A stretch of 64,000 bases of DNA from an uncultured Lachnospiraceae bacterium. GTDB lineage: Bacteria; Bacillota; Clostridia; Lachnospirales; Lachnospiraceae. The notes beneath the pieces were generated by a model. That model was not told where the DNA came from and searched no databases. It saw only the letters and a list, made by a program, of their open reading frames with translations. The DNA is taken from contig CATLCV010000003.1 in NCBI GenBank assembly GCA_949893755.1, positions 1 to 64,000 of the forward strand, given 5' to 3'. Shown piece after piece: positions 1 through 8,901 of this stretch (the first letter of the stretch is position 1; each line of letters opens with the position of its first letter). The position numbers and the translations under genes are program-made.

Positions 1-187
1 TGCCCACTTCCACGGAGATGAACCGGTCTTTGATATCCCCCTCCAGTGTGAACAGCATGATATTGCTGATGAAGATCAGCCAGCTGTACTCAAAATGGAT
101 CACATGGAGAAATGCATTAGCGATCAGGATCCACACAAGCAGCGAAAGCCGAAAATATAACAGGAATTTTTTCTGAGCTTCTTCCAT
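1..187 (-). CDS. membrane protein, N-terminal part only
   Basis: The gene runs off the left edge, so only about the first 62 codons are visible. They start MEEAQKKFLL, after a GGAAAGGAT-like ribosome site. The visible part has two hydrophobic stretches (about residues 10-28 and 33-48), so it is an inner membrane protein. I do not recognise the family. It lies just downstream of two dehydrogenase genes on the same strand (27 bases after the first), so it may be the last gene of that operon and could serve transport of the same substrate, which is inference. It was too short for the ORF track. Confidence 0.6.
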   Translation of the reverse strand, partial: MEEAQKKFLLYFRLSLLVWILIANAFLHVIHFEYSWLIFISNIMLFTLEGDIKDRFISVEVG

Positions 188-213
188 AACTCTCTATCCT
201 TTCCTTTTTCTCA

Positions 214-1074
214 TCATTTCAAAAGCGACGGGTCGATAGGCCGCACCATATCGGCCTGGTATACGCCCTGTTCACGCAGCAGACGGTCATACTGGTCATG
301 GGTCAGGATAAAGAACTGATCGTTTTCCAGCTCTTTGAATACCTTTTCGATCGTCGGAACCAGCGGCGCCCCGTTGTCCAGGATCTGCTTGTTGTAGGCG
401 ATGAATTTCCGGTAAGCCTCGGAATTGTAGTACGGGTCTTCCGGGTCGATGGCGTAGCGTGCCGGACGGTGCCGGTCTGTCAGATGCATTTCCGTCTGCA
501 CGAATCCCGGACAGAATACAGACACGTCGATATCATCGCCTGCTGCCCTCAGAGATTTGTAAACCACCTCCGACAGCGCCACCGCCGCGTGCTTGGTGCT
601 GAAATACGCCGGCGCGGAGCCCAGTGTGATCAGCCCGGCGATGGAGCATACATTTAAGATCTGGCAGTGGGTTCCCTGTTTTCTCATCTGAGGCACAAAG
701 CGTTTCATCATATACCAGTGGGAATACACATTGACCTCGGTCACCCACTTGATATCGTCCTCCTTGATATCCCATACGTCGGCTCCTGTGCTGACGCCCG
801 CGTTATTGATCAGCATATCGCAGCGGCCGAAAGCCTCCATCGCGCGGTCAAATATTTTCTGGCATTCCTCCGGAAGAGAGACATCTGCCTGCAGCGCGAT
901 CCCCTCACGGCCCAGCGCTTTGATCTCCGCAGCCACGGCATCCGCCTCGTCCCCGTGGATATCCACCGCCAGCACGTCGGCGCCCCGCTTCGCGCAGCCC
1001 AGCGCCAGCTCCCGTCCGATCCCGTTTGCGGCACCGGTCACTACCACCTTTTTATCTTTATAATCCTTGATCAT
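214..1074 (-). CDS. short-chain dehydrogenase/reductase (SDR)
   Basis: An NAD(P)-dependent oxidoreductase of the classical SDR family, 286 residues. The cofactor motif TGAANGIG is at residues 13-20, NNAG is near 90, and the catalytic Ser and Y-x-x-x-K are in NVCSIAG and YFSTK (near 157-161). The track ORF begins 51 codons too early: the ATG at 1074 follows AAAAAGGAGGTTGATACG and matches the family N-terminus. It is longer than the usual 250 residues because of a C-terminal extension, which it shares with its neighbour at 1113. The two are clear paralogues, 38 bases apart, and are followed upstream by a flavin reductase. The family acts on alcohols and ketones of steroids, bile acids, polyols and flavonoids; the substrate here cannot be read from sequence. 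Confidence 0.9.
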   Translation of the reverse strand: MIKDYKDKKVVVTGAANGIGRELALGCAKRGADVLAVDIHGDEADAVAAEIKALGREGIALQADVSLPEECQKIFDRAMEAFGRCDMLINNAGVSTGADVWDIKEDDIKWVTEVNVYSHWYMMKRFVPQMRKQGTHCQILNVCSIAGLITLGSAPAYFSTKHAAVALSEVVYKSLRAAGDDIDVSVFCPGFVQTEMHLTDRHRPARYAIDPEDPYYNSEAYRKFIAYNKQILDNGAPLVPTIEKVFKELENDQFFILTHDQYDRLLREQGVYQADMVRPIDPSLLK

Positions 1075-1112
1075 CGTATCAACCTCCTTTTTCGGCCCGT
1101 TTATTCTTTGGT

Positions 1113-1952
1113 TTACTGCGGATTCAGCCCATTTACCATATTCTGCACCCGCGCTCCGGCTACCACCTGGGACTCCGGATGGGTATAGATGTAGAACTTC
1201 TGATCCTCCACCGCGGTGAATACGCATTTGCCCACATAGTCAATGGGCATGCTGGAAACCACCTGGCGCTCGCTGCGGATATATCCGGACTTGAACTCCT
1301 GTCCCTGATAATAGGGATCGTCATTGATGGCATAGCGCTCCGGACGGCGGTCGTCCGACTTGTGGATCAGGGTCTGCACAAACGCCGGAACCAGACAGTG
1401 CACCTGGATCCGCTCCAGGCCCCTCTGCTTTAAGGCCAGATAGCAGCTTTCGCTTGCCGCCAGGTCCGCGTGCTTGGTGGTATGGTACATGATCGCGTTT
1501 CCGGAGGTCATCAGGCCCGCGGTGGATGCCGTATTCACGATCACAGCCTCCGTCCCCTGCCGGATCATCTGCGGGATAAAGATATGCATGCCGTAAAGGT
1601 GGCTCATCAGATTGACTTCCGTGATCCAGTGGATATCCTGCACCGGAATCTCCCAGATCGGCCCGGATACCGCAACGCCCGCGTTGTTCACCAGCATATC
1701 CACGCGCCCGAATTTTTCCATGGTCAGTTCAAACAATGCCTGTACATTTTCCAATTTGGAAATGTCGGCAAGCTGGCTCACCACCTCGGCGCCCATCGCT
1801 TTTAACTCGGCCTCCGCCGCTTCCACATGCTCCTTCGTGATCCCGTTGATCACAATCTTCATGCCGCGGAGCGCGCCCTCCCGGGCGATGGCCTTTCCAA
1901 TGCCGCTGCTCCCGCCGGTCACAACCAGAACTTTATCTTTAAAATCTTTCAT
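1113..1952 (-). CDS. short-chain dehydrogenase/reductase (SDR), paralogue of the next gene
   Basis: A 279-residue classical SDR starting MKDFKDKVLVVTGG after AAAAGGAGAATGGAAAA. The Rossmann motif TGGSSGIG is at residues 13-20, followed by NNAG and an active site of Ser in NTASTAG and Tyr/Lys in YHTTK. It shares the layout and C-terminal extension (ending ARVQNMVNGLNPQ) of the SDR at 214-1074, so the pair probably arose by tandem duplication and may handle successive or stereochemically different steps. It sits 43 bases downstream of the flavin oxidoreductase gene on the same strand, so an operon of flavoprotein, SDR, SDR and membrane protein is likely. The exact substrate is unknown. Confidence 0.9.
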   Translation of the reverse strand: MKDFKDKVLVVTGGSSGIGKAIAREGALRGMKIVINGITKEHVEAAEAELKAMGAEVVSQLADISKLENVQALFELTMEKFGRVDMLVNNAGVAVSGPIWEIPVQDIHWITEVNLMSHLYGMHIFIPQMIRQGTEAVIVNTASTAGLMTSGNAIMYHTTKHADLAASESCYLALKQRGLERIQVHCLVPAFVQTLIHKSDDRRPERYAINDDPYYQGQEFKSGYIRSERQVVSSMPIDYVGKCVFTAVEDQKFYIYTHPESQVVAGARVQNMVNGLNPQ

Positions 1953-1995
1953 TTTTCCATTCTCCTTTTATATGTAACCAAATTCATTTTCCGTA

Positions 1996-3936
1996 TCAAT
2001 CCAGAAATACAAATGCCTTATCATACGCCGCATGCATCGCGTCCCGGATCGTTCCGCCGGCAGATGCGTCGCCCACCAGGAGCACATGCTCAAATTCCTT
2101 CTCAAACTCCGCCGCCAGCGCCCGGTTCGGCCTGACTCCGAGAGCCAGCACCACCGCGTCGGCCTTCATACTGGTGTCAAATGCGGTCGCGGATACGCTC
2201 AGCTCGATCTCTCCGTCCCCGATCGCTTTCAGTGCATGGCCGGTCAGGATCTTTCCGCCGTTGTCCGCGATCCGTTTCAGCATCAATTTGGAAACGCTGG
2301 GATACAGCGTCGTTCCCACGGCATTTAACATTTCCACTACGGTCACCTCATTGTCCCCGCTCAGGAACTCTGCCGTCTCAAGCCCGGTCACTCCGCCGCC
2401 GATCACAGCAGCCTTTTTGCCGGAAAGAGTAACCTTGCCGGTCAGCACGTCCTCTGCGGTAACTGCCTTTTCAATACCCGGAATCTGCGGAACAATGGGA
2501 CTGCCGCCCACTGCCACAAATACGCCCGCCGCGCCGATCTCCCTGCAGGCTTCCACGGTAGCTTCGGTATTCAGACGGATTTCCACATTCAGCTCCTTCA
2601 GTTCTTCCTCCTGGGCTTTGATCAATTCGGTGATCAATTCCTTGTGGGGCGGTTTGTCCGCCAGGTTCAGGCTGCCGCCGAGGACTCCGCTCTTTTCAAA
2701 CAGGACCGGCTTAAATCCGCGTTTTGCCAATACTGCCGCCGCCTGCATCCCTGCCGGTCCGCCGCCTGCGACTGCCACCACGCGGCCTGCTCCGTTCTTC
2801 TTAAGCTGCCCGTCTCCGAAATGCAGCTCCCGGCCCAGGATGGGATTCACGGTACACTCGATGGGACGGCCCATATTCGCGATGCGGAAGCATTCCATAC
2901 AGCCGATGCATTTCCGGATGGAATCGTCTTTTCCTTCCTTCGCCTTTTTGCCCCATTCCGGATCCGCCAGGAAGCCCCGGCCGATCCCTACAAAGTCGGA
3001 TACCCCTTCTTCCAGCAGGGATTCCGCAAATGCCGGATGCTTTACGGTGTTGACCGCGATCACCGGAATCTTCACATTTGCCTTGATATTTTTTGCCAGA
3101 TGCTTCTTCCAGCCTTCCGCGTAGCAGGCCGGCTCAATGACCGTAGCGCCGGATTCATAGGTTCCGCAGCTGATGTTCAGGCAGGTGATCCCCAGGCTTT
3201 CCAGATACCGGGCGATGTGGATGCACTCCTCCTCGGTCAGCCCGTCCGGGATAAACTCATTGCCGTCCATCCGGACAGAAATCGGAAATCTGGGCCCGCA
3301 GGTAAACTGGATCCCTTTGATGATCTCGGTGATGAACCGCATGCGGTTGAAGAAATCCCCGCCGTATTTGTCGGTACGCTTATTGGTATGGGGCGATAAG
3401 AACTGGTTCACCAGGTAGCCGTGGGCCGCATGGATCTCCACCCCGTCAATGCCTGCCGCCATGGCGATGTACGCGCCTTTTACAAACTTCTGCGCCATGG
3501 CTCCCACCTCTTCCGTGGTCAGGGCGCGGGGTTTCTCGCCGATGGTCGCGCAGACCACCTCCGACGCCGACACGATCTGCTTTCCCTTCAGCAGACGGCC
3601 CGGAGTCTCATTTCCCGGATGATGGAGCTGTAAAAAAATCTTGGAATCGTAGGCGTGAACCGCTTCCGCAAGGCGCACCAGCCGCGGGATATGCTTGCTG
3701 TCCGTGGCGCAGAGCTGGTTGCTCGTCCCGATCCCGGTTTCCTCATCGATCCTGGTGATCTCCGTGATGATCAGCCCGGCGCCTCCCCTTGCCCGGTCTG
3801 CATAATAGCGGATGATCTCGTCCGAAGCCTCCCCCGTGGAGCTGGCAAATCCGGTTCCCATGGCAGGCATCACCAGCCGGTTCTTCAATTCCAGATGGCC
3901 GATCCTGCCCTTTTCAAATAATTTTGGATAACTCAT
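1996..3936 (-). CDS. NADH:flavin oxidoreductase, 2-enoate/2,4-dienoyl-CoA reductase type
   Basis: A 646-residue flavoprotein that reduces activated C=C bonds. The N-terminal half is an FMN TIM barrel of the old-yellow-enzyme family (start MSYPKLFEKGRIGHLELKNR). An iron-sulfur motif CIGCMEC...C follows near residue 350, then a C-terminal FAD/NADH domain with VVAVAGGGPAGM and AVIGGGVTGLE. The cysteine spacing is C-x2-C-x2-C-x11-C, where the middle gap is often x3 in FadH. Relatives include 2-enoate reductases, BaiCD/BaiH and isoflavone reductases. The ATG at 3936 is preferred over the track start because it follows GAAAGGAG and matches the family N-terminus. It is first in a probable operon with two SDRs and is divergent from a PucR-type regulator. 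Reduction of a conjugated ketone or acid followed by ketone reduction is a reasonable inference. Confidence 0.88.
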   Translation of the reverse strand: MSYPKLFEKGRIGHLELKNRLVMPAMGTGFASSTGEASDEIIRYYADRARGGAGLIITEITRIDEETGIGTSNQLCATDSKHIPRLVRLAEAVHAYDSKIFLQLHHPGNETPGRLLKGKQIVSASEVVCATIGEKPRALTTEEVGAMAQKFVKGAYIAMAAGIDGVEIHAAHGYLVNQFLSPHTNKRTDKYGGDFFNRMRFITEIIKGIQFTCGPRFPISVRMDGNEFIPDGLTEEECIHIARYLESLGITCLNISCGTYESGATVIEPACYAEGWKKHLAKNIKANVKIPVIAVNTVKHPAFAESLLEEGVSDFVGIGRGFLADPEWGKKAKEGKDDSIRKCIGCMECFRIANMGRPIECTVNPILGRELHFGDGQLKKNGAGRVVAVAGGGPAGMQAAAVLAKRGFKPVLFEKSGVLGGSLNLADKPPHKELITELIKAQEEELKELNVEIRLNTEATVEACREIGAAGVFVAVGGSPIVPQIPGIEKAVTAEDVLTGKVTLSGKKAAVIGGGVTGLETAEFLSGDNEVTVVEMLNAVGTTLYPSVSKLMLKRIADNGGKILTGHALKAIGDGEIELSVSATAFDTSMKADAVVLALGVRPNRALAAEFEKEFEHVLLVGDASAGGTIRDAMHAAYDKAFVFLD

Positions 3937-4224
3937 AACATTTTTTCTCCTTTCTTCGCCCATGCGTTCCTGCATCCGAAACGCTTCGTTTACAGTAAAT
4001 GATAATACAGGCGGCTTTGGTTTAACATGTGTGAGAGGAATGAAAAAGATTGCAATTTTTGTTCATGATGCATATATCAGAGTTGCGTTTATGTGGTATA
4101 TTAGTAATAAAGCACAAATTTGTAATCATTTAAACAAGAAAATCAGCCCGCGGAGATAAATCTGTACAGACTGATTTTTGATGCTGTTATTGGAATGAAT
4201 CACACAGATATCGGAGGAAATGCT
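3937..4224. promoter_or_regulatory. divergent control region between flavoprotein operon and PucR-type gene
   Basis: About 290 bases separate the two divergent genes. The region is AT-rich and contains an inverted repeat, AAAATCAG ... CTGATTTT, about 4139-4178, in the leader of the regulator gene. No promoter here is strong enough to call with certainty. The small track ORF at 3962-4159 has no supporting ribosome site and is treated as non-coding. Control of the flavoprotein operon by the divergent regulator is inferred from position only. Confidence 0.4.
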
Positions 4225-5775
4225 ATGAATTTTTCAGATTTTTTGAGCCGGCTGTCGGAGAATTATCCTGTGCCGGATTCCCATATTGCGGAAAATACAG
4301 AGATCTTCCATGTGCAGGAGCTGCCTGCTCCGCATCCGGAGCCGAAAAGCCCGGTGCAGAATGTCCTTTATTTTGCTGATACGGATACCTGTGACGAGGC
4401 CGCATTTTCCGGGCTTTCGGAAAACGGGCTGAATCTGGTCTGGACGGGAGGCAGGAAGCCTTCTGTGTGTGAAAATACTTTTGTGAACTGGGCACAAATT
4501 GAAACTGGCGAACCTGGTGCGATCCTGCAGTGCATCCGGGATATCCTCGTGGAATCCTGTCAGGCGCAGGCTCTTTATATTTCGCTGCTGCAGGCCCTTT
4601 TGAGCGGACAGAATATTTCCAATGTGCTCAGCGACATCGCGGAAAAAGCGGAAAGCACCCTTGTGATCATCGACATGAGCGGAAAGCTTTTGGCAAATTC
4701 TGTCCCGGTCCGCCTGCAGAACAGTCTGTGGCTGGAAAGTGTGGAGCAGGGCTTCTGTCCTCCTGACTTTATCGAGCATATCCGGGATATCCGGCGCAGC
4801 AGCGGCTTTTCCAATCAGCAGGGCCCGCAGATACACCGCTGTGAGGATGAGGACCTTTACTACCTGCTGAGCCGCATCATCGTGGACAATGCCCTGTTCG
4901 GCTATGTCTTCATGATACAGGAATCCCCGAATTTTGCCCCCCAATACCGGAAATTCCTACCGCTGATCGGCCGGATCGTGGCGGATTCCGCCCTGCGCAG
5001 CCAAGACAGTCTGACACTGCGCTCCCGTCTCCAGGACAATACGCTCACCGATATCCTGGACGGCATCCCCGCGGAGCAGGCCGGCGCGCGGATCCATACC
5101 AGCGGGATCCATTTTCCGGACCATATGTGCGTGATGGTCGTGCGGCCCCTGTATTATCATGGGAAAACCTATCTGAAATCCACACTGCTGCCCATGCTCA
5201 CCCGCATTTTCCCGACCAGCCTGTATGTCCTCTACCACCACAACGCGGTGGTGGTCCTTCCCCAGGATACCGCCCTGACGCTGACCGAGGAGCTGTCCCG
5301 TTTTCAGGAGGCCTGCGGCCGGGAGCGGCTTCTGGCCGGGATCAGCAACCCGTTCACCAATCCGGCCAGGCTGCGGGAATATTATCTCCAGGCGGCGAAG
5401 GCCTGCAGCCTGTCCCAGCAGATGGATGTGAAGGGGTATATCCATTATTACAAGGATCTGGCGTTTTATGATATGATGGAGCGGCTCTCCAGGGAGCAGC
5501 GCCTGCCCCAGTTCTGCCATCCCGCGCTGGCGGTGCTGCGGGAATACGACCAGCAGAAGGGAACCCGCCTTTATGATACGCTGAGGGCCTATACGATGTG
5601 CGGGTTCAATCAGAACATCGCGTCGGAGCAGTTGTTTCTGCATCGAAATACGATGAATTACCGGAGGCAGAAGATTGAAGATCTGACCGGGCTGAACTTT
5701 GAAAATCCGGATACCAGGTTTTTGCTGCAGTACTCGTTTTTGATCGATCATTATCTGGAGCATTCGCTGGTGTAG
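4225..5775 (+). CDS. PucR/CdaR-type transcriptional regulator
   Basis: A 516-residue protein whose C-terminus is the PucR-type helix-turn-helix (FLHRNTMNYRRQKIEDLTG, near residue 475), the DNA-binding end of the PucR/CdaR/SdaR activators. The middle part resembles the sensory and GGDEF-like linker region of that family; the N-terminal 130 residues are not recognised. The start was moved to the ATG at 4225 (MNFSDFLSRL), which follows ATCGGAGGAAATGCT; the track start ten codons upstream lacks a site. It is divergent from the flavoprotein/SDR operon, the usual arrangement for a regulator responding to the substrate of its neighbours. The effector is unknown. Confidence 0.82.
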   Translation: MNFSDFLSRLSENYPVPDSHIAENTEIFHVQELPAPHPEPKSPVQNVLYFADTDTCDEAAFSGLSENGLNLVWTGGRKPSVCENTFVNWAQIETGEPGAILQCIRDILVESCQAQALYISLLQALLSGQNISNVLSDIAEKAESTLVIIDMSGKLLANSVPVRLQNSLWLESVEQGFCPPDFIEHIRDIRRSSGFSNQQGPQIHRCEDEDLYYLLSRIIVDNALFGYVFMIQESPNFAPQYRKFLPLIGRIVADSALRSQDSLTLRSRLQDNTLTDILDGIPAEQAGARIHTSGIHFPDHMCVMVVRPLYYHGKTYLKSTLLPMLTRIFPTSLYVLYHHNAVVVLPQDTALTLTEELSRFQEACGRERLLAGISNPFTNPARLREYYLQAAKACSLSQQMDVKGYIHYYKDLAFYDMMERLSREQRLPQFCHPALAVLREYDQQKGTRLYDTLRAYTMCGFNQNIASEQLFLHRNTMNYRRQKIEDLTGLNFENPDTRFLLQYSFLIDHYLEHSLV

Positions 5776-5888
5776 AATAGAGAAGCATAAGAAAAGGGGG
5801 TGTCGGAAAACGGCGGTATATGAACAGCCCGCATTTCCCGGCACCCCTGCGCCTGCGGCGGTTAACGGCTCAAGAGTTTCCGTGATTT

Positions 5889-6923
5889 TTAAACACGCTC
5901 CAATGCCCGGTCCAACGCCGCCAGATCTTCCCTGGTGGTGGCCCAGCTTGTCACGAAACGAATCACGGTATGGGTCTCATCATATTTCTCCCAAAAGCTG
6001 AACATCACTTCCTTTTTCAGCTTTTCGATCCGGTCATTTTCCAGGATCACAAACTGCTGGTTGGTAGGCGATTTCAAATAGAACTCGATCTGCCTGCCCT
6101 CCAGAATCTTCTTCAATTCCTCCGCCATCTCAATGGCATGGCGGCTGATCTCAAAGTACAGGCTGTCTGTAAAGAGGGTATTGAACTGGAGCCCCAGCAG
6201 CCTGCCCTTTGCCAGCAGTGCCCCTCTCTTTTTGATGGAATTGATAAAATGAGGCGGGCGGTTCTGCTTCGTGAATACAACCGCCTCCCCGCATAACGCG
6301 CCGACCTTCGTCCCTCCGATGTAAAATACGTCGCAAAGCCGGACGATATCCTGCAGCGTCACATCTGTATGGCGGCTCATCAGGCCGTAGCCGAGACGGG
6401 CCCCGTCCAGAAACAGCGGGATATGGGAAAAACGGCAGACCTCCGCAAGGGCTTCCAGCTCTGCTTTCGTGTAGAGCGTGCCGTATTCCGTTGGATGGGA
6501 AATGTAGACCATGCCCGGAAATACCATGTGTTCATAGGTTTCATCGGCGTAGAAGCCGGCTATGTAGGAGCTTAAGGTTTCCGCAGAAAGCTTTCCGTCC
6601 CTGTGGGGCAGCGCCAGAACCTTGTGTCCGGTATATTCGATGGCCCCGGCCTCATGGACATTCACATGGCCTGTCGCCGCCGCGACCACGCCTTCGTAAT
6701 CCTTCAGCATAGTGGAAATGACCGCGGCATTGGTCTGGGTGCCTCCGACCAGAAATTCCACGTCTGCGTCCGGGCATCCGCAGGCTTCGCGGATCCTGTT
6801 CTTCGCGCTTTCGCAGTAGTGGTCCGCGCCGTAGCCGGAGAGGGGCTCCAGGTTGGTCTCCATAAGGCGCGCCAGGATACGGGGGTGGGCGCCTGTGTTG
6901 TAGTCGTTTTCAAAAGAAATCAT
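5889..6923 (-). CDS. low-specificity threonine aldolase family protein (PLP)
   Basis: A 344-residue pyridoxal-phosphate fold-I enzyme of the threonine aldolase/beta-eliminating lyase family, which cleaves L-threonine or allo-threonine to glycine and acetaldehyde. The Schiff-base lysine lies in FYIGGTKVGALCGEA, and the cofactor-binding FLDGARLGYG region precedes it. Length is typical. The start is the ATG at 6923 (MISFENDYNTGAHP), after AAAGGAGGACACCCCC; the track ORF adds 17 codons without support. A sigma-A-like promoter lies upstream on this strand. It is divergent from an unrelated ATPase gene, so it is probably a single-gene unit. Related beta-hydroxy amino acid aldolases cannot be excluded. 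Confidence 0.88.
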   Translation of the reverse strand: MISFENDYNTGAHPRILARLMETNLEPLSGYGADHYCESAKNRIREACGCPDADVEFLVGGTQTNAAVISTMLKDYEGVVAAATGHVNVHEAGAIEYTGHKVLALPHRDGKLSAETLSSYIAGFYADETYEHMVFPGMVYISHPTEYGTLYTKAELEALAEVCRFSHIPLFLDGARLGYGLMSRHTDVTLQDIVRLCDVFYIGGTKVGALCGEAVVFTKQNRPPHFINSIKKRGALLAKGRLLGLQFNTLFTDSLYFEISRHAIEMAEELKKILEGRQIEFYLKSPTNQQFVILENDRIEKLKKEVMFSFWEKYDETHTVIRFVTSWATTREDLAALDRALERV

Positions 6924-6985
6924 GGGGGTGTCCTCCTTTGTTTTCGTATAGGGTATGTGCCTGCAGCAATACAATTTTTCTATGT

Positions 6986-7014
6986 ATTTTACACCTTTTA
7001 CTTTTCAGTATCAA
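6986..7014 (-). promoter_or_regulatory. sigma-A-like promoter of threonine aldolase gene
   Basis: Read on the minus strand, TTGATA and TAAAAT are separated by 17 bases, about 60 bases upstream of the start codon. Both hexamers match the sigma-A consensus at four or more positions. Confidence 0.55.
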
Positions 7015-7041
7015 TCTTTTTATCCTGGCGCGTAGTATAAC

Positions 7042-7070
7042 TTGAACATTTCCATTCCCCATGCTAAACT
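7042..7070 (+). promoter_or_regulatory. sigma-A-like promoter of the ATPase gene
   Basis: TTGAAC and TAAACT are 17 bases apart, placing transcription start near 7077 and the ATG about 63 bases downstream. It lies back to back with the threonine aldolase promoter. Confidence 0.5.
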
Positions 7071-7139
7071 GAAAGTGTAAATTTTCTGCGGCTTTTAAAA
7101 CGTGCAGTCATGTTCTGGCAGGAAGGAGCAGAATCCATC

Positions 7140-8750
7140 ATGAGTAAAAAATTCAACATTACAGGTGTATGTCTGCCGGAAAAGCATTATATGGTAGACA
7201 TATCGGAACGCCTTCGCAGGATCAGGCAATACATCGATGAAGGAAATTATTTTTCAATTAATCGTGCCAGACAATATGGCAAGACCACCATATTAAATGC
7301 ATTAATGCATTATCTTAAAAATGAATATCTTGTCATCAGCCTTGACTTCCAGGCATTAGGGAGAGCCTCTTTCCAGAATGAAAATGTATTCTCGCTTACA
7401 TTTGCCGAATATTTTCTAAGGGAACTGGAGTTAACAGATTATAAAGCGGATCCTCTTCTTTCGGAACAGCAAGATCTGCTTCGTTCCGTGATTCAAAAAG
7501 GAGAAGATACATTTGCCCTATTCCATTTATTCGGGCATATCACAGCCATCTGCCGGGCTGCGCCCAAACCAGTCATATTGATGATTGATGAAATAGACAG
7601 CGCGTCGAACAATCAGGTATTTTTAGATTTCCTGGCTCAGCTAAGATATCATTATCTTGAGAGAGAAAAGAGGGGATTACCTGCTTTTCAATCTGTAATC
7701 CTGGCAGGCGTATATGATGTCCGGAGGTTGAAAATGAAAATCCGTCCAGAAAGTGAGCATAAGATCAACAGTCCTTGGAACATTGCCGCGGATTTTAATG
7801 TAGATATGAGTTTTAGCTTTGAAGAAATTGAACAAATGCTGGCCGCCTATAAACTTGATACCCATACAGACCTGGATACACGGGCAGCGGCACGGCTGAT
7901 CTATGATTATACATCCGGGTACCCTTTTCTTGTTTCACGTATCTGCAAGCTGATAGACGAAGATATCTCTGAAAGTACAGATTTTAAAGGGAAATCTGCT
8001 GCATGGACAAAAGAAGGGATTCTACTGGCAATCCGCAGATTGATCGCGGAAAGAAATACTTTATTCGAATCTCTGGCCGAAAAGCTTGACGCTTATCCGG
8101 AACTTGACCGGATGCTTCATACATTGTTATTTGTAGGAAAAGATATCCCTTATAATGCTGACAATGAAGCAATTTCCCTTGCTTCTATGCTTGGATTTGT
8201 CAAAAATGAGGATGAGAAGGTTATAATAACAAACCGCATTTTTGAAACTCGTCTCTATAATCGGTTTCTTTCAATGGAAGAGTTGCAGGAAAACGATATT
8301 TATAATGCCTCTTTGTGGGACAAAAATCAGTTTGTCAGCAATGGGTATTTAAACATGCGTCTGATCCTGGAAAGGTTTGTCCAACATTTTAACGATATTT
8401 ATATGGACAGCAGCGAAAAGTTCATTGAAGAATCCGGGCGAAAATTATTCTTATTATATCTTCGTCCGATTATTAATGGGAGCGGGAATTATTATATAGA
8501 ATCCCGTACAAGAAGTATGGGAAGAACTGATATCATTGTTGATTATCGAGGGCATCAATATATCATCGAAGCCAAAATTTGGCGCGGACAGGAATACAAC
8601 CAACGCGGTGAAAATCAAATCATCGGTTATCTGAATGATTATCATAAAAATACAGGATACATGTTAAGCTTCTGTTTTAATAAGAAGAAAACGATTGGTG
8701 TAAAGGAAATCATAATTGGTGACAAAAAGGTAATAGAAGCAATCGTATAA
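7140..8750 (+). CDS. AAA-type ATPase with C-terminal PD-(D/E)XK nuclease-like domain
   Basis: A 536-residue protein of the large, poorly characterised AAA-ATPase-like family found in gut bacteria. The N-terminus starts FNITGVCLPEKHYMVDISERL. A P-loop variant INRARQYGKTT (near residues 38-48) and a Walker B VILMIDEIDS (near 150) are visible. The C-terminus holds a nuclease-like core, GRTDIIVDY...QYIIEAKIWRG. The start is the ATG at 7140 after GGAAGGAG. Base composition is AT-richer than the neighbours, so recent acquisition is plausible. The families are often seen as stand-alone genes; a defence or selfish role is suspected but not established. It has no operon partner here. Confidence 0.8.
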   Translation: MSKKFNITGVCLPEKHYMVDISERLRRIRQYIDEGNYFSINRARQYGKTTILNALMHYLKNEYLVISLDFQALGRASFQNENVFSLTFAEYFLRELELTDYKADPLLSEQQDLLRSVIQKGEDTFALFHLFGHITAICRAAPKPVILMIDEIDSASNNQVFLDFLAQLRYHYLEREKRGLPAFQSVILAGVYDVRRLKMKIRPESEHKINSPWNIAADFNVDMSFSFEEIEQMLAAYKLDTHTDLDTRAAARLIYDYTSGYPFLVSRICKLIDEDISESTDFKGKSAAWTKEGILLAIRRLIAERNTLFESLAEKLDAYPELDRMLHTLLFVGKDIPYNADNEAISLASMLGFVKNEDEKVIITNRIFETRLYNRFLSMEELQENDIYNASLWDKNQFVSNGYLNMRLILERFVQHFNDIYMDSSEKFIEESGRKLFLLYLRPIINGSGNYYIESRTRSMGRTDIIVDYRGHQYIIEAKIWRGQEYNQRGENQIIGYLNDYHKNTGYMLSFCFNKKKTIGVKEIIIGDKKVIEAIV

Positions 8751-8759
8751 TCAAAGCTG

Positions 8760-8890
8760 AAAATTTTCCACCTGTACGGCTGCAATACAGAATCTCAGTT
8801 TTATGCAATTTATAGCAATAAAACTGAGATTTTGAATGAGCCGTATGAAGGCTCTTCAGAGCATACATCTGTACAGATGAAAAATTTATT
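8760..8890. repeat. palindromic intergenic element with inverted ends
   Basis: Between two convergent genes lies a 130-base element. Its ends read AAAATTTTCCACCTGTACGG and, inverted, TAAATTTTTCATCTGTACAG. Inside is a 14-bp perfect stem AATCTCAGTTTTAT / ATAAAACTGAGATT (8792-8805 with 8819-8832) and a smaller GAGCC hairpin. It probably serves as a bidirectional terminator, and its end sequence recurs elsewhere in the window. Confidence 0.6.
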
Positions 8891-8901
8891 GCTGTCTTTC
8901 T

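Noticed and set aside
3962-4159. Small ORF in the divergent flavoprotein/PucR region
   Set aside because: No ribosome site, and it spans what must be promoter DNA for the divergent genes.
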